A DNA stretch of 64,000 bases from Halobium salinum (GTDB lineage: Archaea; Halobacteriota; Halobacteria; Halobacteriales; Haloferacaceae). Both the position numbers and the translations under genes were made by a program. The notes beneath the pieces are model-generated. The model was not told where the DNA came from, made no database searches, and saw only the letters and a program-made list of their open reading frames with translations. Below are positions 59,130 through 64,000 of the stretch, piece after piece; the stretch's first letter is position 1; each line of letters opens with the position of its first letter. The stretch is from NCBI RefSeq assembly GCF_026586625.1, contig NZ_JAODIW010000006.1, forward strand, positions 506,927 to 570,926. Direction: 5' to 3'.

Positions 59130-59816
59130 TCAGGTTCCTGCCTCGCGACGGACCGCCGGCCGCAGGTCGACCAACGCACAGACGGCGACGACCAGCAGAC
59201 ACCCGACGACCGTCGCGTCGACACCGGCGGGCGCGAACAGGCCGGCCCAGTCGGCGACCGCCCAGAGTCCGCCGGTGTGGAGCGCCCCTCGGACCGCCGT
59301 CCCCCGACGACCGTGCCCGGCGAGGACGGGGAGGCTCCCGACGACGAGGGCGGCGACGACCGCGGCGACGAGCGCCACGGCGACCGCCGACCCGCCGCCG
59401 TCGGCGACGACGAGTCCACAGAACACCGCCAACCCCACCGCGGCCGAGAACGACGCGACCCGTCCGACCAGCTCCCGGTACCCGTCGCCGACGCCGAGCC
59501 GGCGTGCCGTGACGGTCGGCCAAGGTGGCCCGGCGTCGACCCGTCCGTCGCGTAGCGTCCCGACGACCACGGCCGCGACGAGACAGCCGACCACCGCCGC
59601 CGTCCGCACGGTGCCCGCGTCGGCCGTCGTCCGGTAGACGACCCAGACGAGCGGGGTCGAGAGCACGACTACCTGTGAGAACCCGTAGTGGACGACCTGC
59701 GTGAGCCACCCGTCCCGGTCGCTCCCCGCTTCCGGCCGGTGGGCGCCCCGCCTCGCTCGACGGCGCCGGCTTCCCTCCTCTCGCCGACCCTCGCGACGTG
59801 GCCCGTCCGACGGCAT
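59130..59816 (-). CDS. Hypothetical membrane protein upstream of rpl18a
   Basis: The 228-residue protein begins with a very basic stretch (RREGRREEGSRRRRARRG) and has five to six TM helices: VVHYGFSQVVVLSTPLVWVV, TAAVVGCLVAAVVVGTLRD, a loop with WPTVTARRLGVGDGY, and VALVAAVVAALVVGSLPVL plus the last VVGCLLVVAVCALVD. It is on the same strand as and directly upstream of the L18Ae gene. No function is suggested by motifs. ATG 59816 or 59819 are equivalent starts. Confidence 0.6.
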   Translation of the reverse strand: MPSDGPRREGRREEGSRRRRARRGAHRPEAGSDRDGWLTQVVHYGFSQVVVLSTPLVWVVYRTTADAGTVRTAAVVGCLVAAVVVGTLRDGRVDAGPPWPTVTARRLGVGDGYRELVGRVASFSAAVGLAVFCGLVVADGGGSAVAVALVAAVVAALVVGSLPVLAGHGRRGTAVRGALHTGGLWAVADWAGLFAPAGVDATVVGCLLVVAVCALVDLRPAVRREAGT

Positions 59817-59918
59817 CATCGAGGGGTTCGGCCGGTCGGTGAAAAGTCCTCCGTGCCGAGTAGCCGCTCCGGGTCAAAAGCTTCAATACTATTAACTGAC
59901 ACGTGAGGCTGACTCTCC

Positions 59919-62057
59919 GTGGTCGCTCAGCTCATCCCGTACACGCCGCTGTTCGTCCTCGCCGCGGCCGTCGCCGCGGCGCTCGCCGTGTTCGGACTGC
60001 GGGTTCGCTCCGACGCCGGCACCGACTGGTTCGTACTGATGGCCGGTGCGGCGGCGGGGTGGTCGCTGGCCCACGCACTCGAACTTACGGTCCCCACGCT
60101 CGAAGCGTCGCTGTTCTGGAACCGGATGGCGTGGCTCCCCTACGAACTCGTGCTCGTCGGTCTCCTCCTGTTCACGCTCGAACTCACCGGACACGAGCGG
60201 TGGGTCACCCGCCGGACCCTCCCCCTGCTGTTGGCCTGGCCGGCGCTGACCGTCCTCCTCGCGCTCACCTCCGGCTGGCACGGACTCCTCTTCAGCGACC
60301 CCCGGCTCGTGGCGGTCGGGAGGGGTGCCGTCGACTACGGAACGTTCGGTCCGTGGTACTGGGCGGAGACCGCGTACGGCTTCACCGTCGCGCTGGTGTC
60401 CGCCGGGCTGTTCGTCCGGCAGGCGGTCGCCAGAACCGGCCTCTACCGCAAGCAGGCGCTGGTGATGCTGGCGGGGGTCGCCTCGGTTCTCGCCGTCGCC
60501 GTAGTGGACATCGTCTACGCCCCGACGCCGGTGCGACTCACGCCGATATCGTTCGTGCCGGTCGGTGCCCTCTTCGCGTGGGGGCTGGTCCGATACCGCG
60601 TGCTCGACGTCGTCCCGCTCGCTCGCGACTTGGCGGTCGAACACATGTCCGACGCCGTCGTCGTCCTCGACGTCGACGACCGGCTCGTCGACTTCAACCC
60701 CGCCGCAGCGGGCCGATTCGGCTTCGACGACCGGGACCTCGGGGCGCCCGTGGCGTCGGTGCTCGACACCGGACCCGATCCCGGTGAGGACCCGTCTCGG
60801 CAGGCACAGGTCGACCGCCCGCTCGCCGACGGTGCGGAGTTCGTCTTCGACGTCGGAACCGAGCGACGCTACTTCGAGGTCGACAGCGTCACCGTCCGGG
60901 ACGGACGCGACGACCCCAGGGGACGACTCTGCCTGCTCCACGACGTGAGCGAACGGCGGAACCGGGAGCGCTGGCTCCGGACGCTCACCGAGAACGCCTC
61001 TGACGTGATACTCGTCGTCGGCGAGGACGGCCGCGTCCGCTACGCCGGCCAGTCCGTCGAGTCCACGCTCGGGTACGACGTCGTCGACGTGGTCGGTCGC
61101 GACGTTCGCTCGCTGGTCGACCCGGCCGACCGCGACCGAGTACGCGAGTCGTTCACGGAGCTGGTCGGGGAGCCCGACGGGACGCGCCGGGAGGAGTGTC
61201 GAGTCCGTCACGCGGACGGCTCGTACCGGACGTTCGACGTCCACGCGACGAACCTCCTCGCCGACCCGGTCGTCGATGGCGTCGTGGTGAACGCCCACGA
61301 CGTGACCGAGCGCAAGGCTCGCGAACGCCGGCTGCGCCGACAGAACGAACAGCTCGACGCCTTCGCGAGCGTCGTCTCGCACGACCTCCGGAACCCGCTG
61401 AACGTCGCCTCGGGCTTTCTGGAGCTCGCACGCGACTCGGGCGACCCGGAGCACTTCGACCGGGTCGCCGGCGCCCACGACCGCATGGAGGAGATCGTCA
61501 CCGACGTGCTGGCGCTCGCGCGGGCCGGCCGCGACCTCGGCGACACCGAGCCGGTGTCGCTCCGGGCTGTCGCGACTGCGGCGTGGGGCCACGTCGACAC
61601 CGCGTCCGGCTCGCTCACCGTCGTCGACGACGCCACCGTCGAGGCCGACCGGACGACCCTGCTCCAGCTGTTCGAGAACCTGTTTCGGAACGCGGTCGAG
61701 CACGGCTCGACCCGCTCACCGTCGGTTCGGGTCGGAACGCTCCGGTCAGCCGCTGGAACGGGCGGCGTACGTGGCTTCTTCGTCGAAGACGACGGACCGG
61801 GAGTCGACGCCGACGACCCCGAGTCGCTGTTCGAGTTCGGGACGACCAGCTCCGAGACGGGCACCGGCATCGGCCTCGCGGTCGTCCGCTCGGTCGCCGA
61901 AGCCCACAGCTGGTCGGTGTCGGTCGAAGACGCGGGAGAAGGAACGGGTGCCCGGTTCGTCGTCGTCTTCGAGCCGGACGGTGACGCGGGCGACGACAGG
62001 CGGACCGCCCTCGGGTCGGGCGACGGTCTCGAGTCGGGCGAGAGTCAGTCGATGTAG
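59919..62057 (+). CDS. Membrane histidine kinase with 7TM, two PAS domains
   Basis: The 712-residue sensor kinase has an N-terminal 7TM histidine-kinase-type sensor (residues about 1-225, starting [20 protein letters not shown]), PAS1 ([21 protein letters not shown]), PAS2 ([21 protein letters not shown]), HisKA with [20 protein letters not shown] (His near 487), and an ATPase domain with [20 protein letters not shown] and [12 protein letters not shown] 59919 starts it; an AT-rich element ATACTATTAA (59886-59895) lies about 25 nt upstream. Its 3' end overlaps the eIF6 gene's 3' end by 13 nt on the other strand. No receiver is adjacent. Confidence 0.88.
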   Translation: MVAQLIPYTPLFVLAAAVAAALAVFGLRVRSDAGTDWFVLMAGAAAGWSLAHALELTVPTLEASLFWNRMAWLPYELVLVGLLLFTLELTGHERWVTRRTLPLLLAWPALTVLLALTSGWHGLLFSDPRLVAVGRGAVDYGTFGPWYWAETAYGFTVALVSAGLFVRQAVARTGLYRKQALVMLAGVASVLAVAVVDIVYAPTPVRLTPISFVPVGALFAWGLVRYRVLDVVPLARDLAVEHMSDAVVVLDVDDRLVDFNPAAAGRFGFDDRDLGAPVASVLDTGPDPGEDPSRQAQVDRPLADGAEFVFDVGTERRYFEVDSVTVRDGRDDPRGRLCLLHDVSERRNRERWLRTLTENASDVILVVGEDGRVRYAGQSVESTLGYDVVDVVGRDVRSLVDPADRDRVRESFTELVGEPDGTRREECRVRHADGSYRTFDVHATNLLADPVVDGVVVNAHDVTERKARERRLRRQNEQLDAFASVVSHDLRNPLNVASGFLELARDSGDPEHFDRVAGAHDRMEEIVTDVLALARAGRDLGDTEPVSLRAVATAAWGHVDTASGSLTVVDDATVEADRTTLLQLFENLFRNAVEHGSTRSPSVRVGTLRSAAGTGGVRGFFVEDDGPGVDADDPESLFEFGTTSSETGTGIGLAVVRSVAEAHSWSVSVEDAGEGTGARFVVVFEPDGDAGDDRRTALGSGDGLESGESQSM

Positions 62058-62710
62058 CCGAGGGCGTCCTCGATGCGTCCCAGCTCCGGCCCGGTGGTGT
62101 CCTCGCCGACGACGTACCCTTCGTCGTTGGCGACGAGCCCCGAGCCGACGAGCGGGCCGCCGTAGTTGATGGTCCCGATGTCCGCGTGGACGTCGAGGTG
62201 CTCCTCGAGCGCCTCCAGCTCCTCCTCGCGGGACTTCGGGTGACAGAGGACCCCCCGGTTGTTGGCGACGGCGGCGGTGCCGACGGTGCGGACGCCGCCG
62301 AGGTCGCCGCGCTCGACGGGAACGTCGAGTGCTTCCTTCACCGCGGCCACGCCCTCGTCCCCCATGTCGGGGTGGGCCCACGCGCCGTAGTCGTTCGCGA
62401 GGACGACGTTGCCGGCGGCGTTGATGCGCCCGGGGAGTCTGACGACCGGGAGGGAGACGGCCTCCTCGATGCGCTCGATTTCCAGGTCGGTCGCCCGACC
62501 CGAGACGAGCACGCCGTTCTCGTTACCAGTCGCCAGCGCGCCGACCGTGCCGGAGCCGCCGACGGTCGTCGTCACGGCGGTCACGTCGAACTCCTCGGCC
62601 ATGTCGTCGACGAGTTCGTCCTCGGCGTCGGGCCGCACGAGCAGCAGGTCGTCCGTCGCTCGGGCGAAAACGCCGACGTACGACGAACCGGCGAAGGAAG
62701 CGCGTAGCAC
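62045..62710 (-). CDS. eif6: Translation initiation factor 6 (eIF6)
   Basis: The 221-residue protein has the five-repeat pentein-fold pattern of eIF6: [37 protein letters not shown], a repeat [20 protein letters not shown], and [18 protein letters not shown]. It prevents premature joining of ribosomal subunits during large-subunit biogenesis. It starts at GTG 62710 (start codon as CAC on the plus strand), 3 nt past the L31e stop, so the L39e-L31e-eIF6 unit is transcribed together. The 3' end overlaps the opposing histidine kinase gene by 13 nt. Confidence 0.95.
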   Translation of the reverse strand: MLRASFAGSSYVGVFARATDDLLLVRPDAEDELVDDMAEEFDVTAVTTTVGGSGTVGALATGNENGVLVSGRATDLEIERIEEAVSLPVVRLPGRINAAGNVVLANDYGAWAHPDMGDEGVAAVKEALDVPVERGDLGGVRTVGTAAVANNRGVLCHPKSREEELEALEEHLDVHADIGTINYGGPLVGSGLVANDEGYVVGEDTTGPELGRIEDALGYID

Positions 62711-62713
62711 AGC

Positions 62714-62992
62714 TTACTCGGCGGGCTCGGCCTCGACGGTGACCTCGCCGTCCTCGTCGAAGCGGGCCGCGCGGACGCGCAGCTTGCTCGGCGGGTTCTG
62801 CCGGCCGCCGTCCCACAGCGCCTCGTTGAGCGAGGGGTCGACGCGCACGTTGTCCTCGTCGACCTTGAAGTGCTTCGCGAGGTGTTCGCGGACGAGCCGC
62901 ATCGCGCGGTCGGCGCGCTCCTGGGTCGGTGCCTGCTTCGCGTCGCGGAGCGGGACGGTGACCACGCGCTCCTCGAAGTCTCCGGCGCTCAT
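62714..62992 (-). CDS. rpl31e: Ribosomal protein L31e
   Basis: The 92-residue large-subunit protein is read as [20 protein letters not shown], with the [19 protein letters not shown] helix and [20 protein letters not shown] matching archaeal L31e, then an acidic tail. Its start overlaps the L39e stop by 4 nt (62989-62992), indicating coupling. Confidence 0.95.
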   Translation of the reverse strand: MSAGDFEERVVTVPLRDAKQAPTQERADRAMRLVREHLAKHFKVDEDNVRVDPSLNEALWDGGRQNPPSKLRVRAARFDEDGEVTVEAEPAE

Positions 62993-63141
62993 TCGTCCGT
63001 GTCACTCCGGCGCCAGTTGCGGCGCTTCGGGTTGCGCTGGACGTCCATGTCGGTCTTCAGCATGACCCACGCGGGGACGCGACTGTTCTGTCGCTCGAGC
63101 TTGGCCAGGCGCTTCTTCTTGGCCTTCGATTTCTTTCCCAT
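62989..63141 (-). CDS. rpl39e: Ribosomal protein L39e
   Basis: The 50-residue, very basic protein is read as [20 protein letters not shown] and [10 protein letters not shown], then [11 protein letters not shown], the classical L39e sequence that sits in the exit tunnel region. ATG 63141. It is the first gene of the rpl39e-rpl31e-eif6 operon. Confidence 0.95.
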   Translation of the reverse strand: MGKKSKAKKKRLAKLERQNSRVPAWVMLKTDMDVQRNPKRRNWRRSDTDE

Positions 63142-63599
63142 AGTGGAGGGAGTTCCGTTGCGCGCCATAAAATCGTGTTGCTTTGCCCCGGTGCCCGTGC
63201 TGGCGTCGGAGGCGGGTACGGCGGCGCCTCGGGAGTCGACCACGGCGTCTCTCGGAACGGACTCGGGAGTCGGACCGACGGACGGAGTCGAGCCGACGGA
63301 CGGAGTCGAGAACGAGGGGAGGGCGGACGATCCGCCGCTCACGTGTGCATTCCGGCGGGTGACACGGCACCGAGTCGTCTCCCCTCGGTGGACCGCGTCG
63401 GGGCCGTGTCAGTAGACGACGCGGTCCGGACCGTCGGGTCACCCCGGGGCGACCCGGACGTCGTCGTTACGTCCTAGCGGTTCCAACCGCCTATACCCGC
63501 GCCTTGTTCGTATCCACCGTTTATCCGTGACGGCCGACCGGCGCTCGCCGCCGACCCCGGGAAGCAGACGTGTCTGGGTCGGCGTCCGACTCGTTACGC
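63142..63599. other. Gene-free 458-nt region before an HTH_10 gene
   Basis: It contains a perfect 18-bp tandem repeat CCGACGGACGGAGTCGAG (63275-63292, 63293-63310). It also has a T/A-rich stretch near 63490-63525. The promoter of rpl39e should be in the first 60 nt (near 63142-63175). No coding frame with acceptable composition is seen. Confidence 0.5.
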
Positions 63600-64000
63600 T
63601 CAGTCCTCGACGGACGGCGGCTCGGACCGCGCCCGTTCGGGCTCACGACCGCTCCCGTCGTCACCGCCCTCGGCCTCCGCCGGCGAACTGATGACCAGCG
63701 TGTTCTCGACGAGCGTCCCGTGAGCGCGTCGGAGCCGCTGGGAGAGCGCCTGCTGGGTGACCCCCAGTTCGGCGGCCAGGTCGCTCATCGTCAGCTCCCG
63801 CGGGACGGCGTAGTACCCCCGTTCGAGCGCGCCGACGAGACTGCGGCGCTGCTTCGGCGTCAGTCCGAATCGCCCGCCCGCCATCGGCTCCTCGGGCCGG
63901 TACAGCCGCTCCAGCTCGAAGGGGAGCCCGTGCTCGCGACAGTAGTCGTCGAAGCGCCCGAGCGACTCGTCGTCGTCGAAGCGCATCCGGAGTCGCCACG
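63600..64000 (-). CDS. HTH_10 bacterio-opsin activator-like regulator, 5' end off window
   Basis: The C-terminal 133 residues are visible. The bat domain end reads LERLYRPEEPMAGGRFG, and HTH_10 has LTPKQRRSLVGALERGYYAVPRE and DLAAELGVTQQALSQRLRR. A disordered Glu/Ser-rich tail follows. The coding frame continues past 64000 (WRLRMRFDDDES), so the start is not seen. It is the third HTH_10 regulator of this general size in the window. Confidence 0.82.
   Translation of the reverse strand, partial: WRLRMRFDDDESLGRFDDYCREHGLPFELERLYRPEEPMAGGRFGLTPKQRRSLVGALERGYYAVPRELTMSDLAAELGVTQQALSQRLRRAHGTLVENTLVISSPAEAEGGDDGSGREPERARSEPPSVED

Noticed and set aside
62870-63477. Two plus-strand open frames covering 62870-63415 and 63175-63477
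   Set aside because: They overlap L31e/L39e antisense or contain the 18-bp tandem repeat, with no domain and no start signal.

Overview
This window is from a haloarchaeon (class Halobacteria). The DNA is very GC-rich and the proteins are strongly acidic. The information-processing genes are archaeal: archaeal-type AlaRS and TrpRS, thermosome, eIF6, L18Ae/L31e/L39e, prefoldin alpha, SRP54 and FtsY. Several families are typical haloarchaeal ones: bacterio-opsin-activator (HTH_10) regulators, 7TM histidine kinases, an Hvo_1808-type lipoprotein, DUF6517, DUF373 and a Cmi4-like protein. I cannot name the genus from sequence alone.

Layout. 1-7.4 kb: a phosphate permease, a 7TM sensor kinase, a CNNM/CBS membrane protein, a glutaredoxin-redoxin pair, a Sua5/YrdC protein and a lone Cas4-like protein. 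7.5-10.5 kb: a structured intergenic element, a Cmi4-like gene and a complete biotin ECF transporter (BioY, ATPase, EcfT). 10.5-25.5 kb: a membrane-bound HdrDE-like iron-sulfur protein, small oxidoreductases, a ferritin-like protein, two cupins, a DCC thiol oxidoreductase, a glutaryl-CoA-type acyl-CoA dehydrogenase, an HTH_10 regulator, a glutamine amidotransferase, a protease-like lipoprotein, an alpha/beta hydrolase without its nucleophile, and DoxX. 25.7-38.9 kb: alaS, tspO, threonine aldolase, a radical SAM protein, DUF6517, DUF373, a Trp-containing leader ORF followed by trpS, an IMPDH-like gene, DM13 and a KH-domain (Pno1-like) gene. 39-44.8 kb: thermosome, three tandem small membrane paralogs with a FPEPxTS motif, and a large Bat-type regulator. 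44.9-47.2 kb: a lower-GC decayed integrative element bounded by copies of the 3' end of a tRNA-Arg(UCU) gene. 47.4-56.8 kb: YccF-like protein, a UPF0200-type kinase with UPF0201, a TIGR02587/TIGR02588 pair, two half-size MgtE transporters, an MFS permease, SRP54, LysE and a proteasome-like Ntn protein. 56.9-63.2 kb: the conserved cluster L39e-L31e-eIF6 // L18Ae-prefoldin-FtsY, split by a sensor kinase on the opposite strand and a small membrane protein. The right edge cuts an HTH_10 regulator.

Two regulatory or structural patterns are not explained by ordinary annotation. First, behind the acyl-CoA dehydrogenase, alaS and ftsY genes the last 16-30 nt of the gene, including the stop-codon position, recurs one or two more times at 56-67 nt spacing, with a hairpin between or after the copies. 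Shorter 16- and 19-bp versions occur at the VOC and DM13 genes. Second, trpS is preceded by a 25-codon ORF with a Trp-Arg-Trp motif lying in the loop of a perfect 9-bp hairpin. The Trp-codon region can alternatively pair over 11 bp with sequence just upstream of the trpS start. This looks like a Trp-responsive attenuator in an archaeon.
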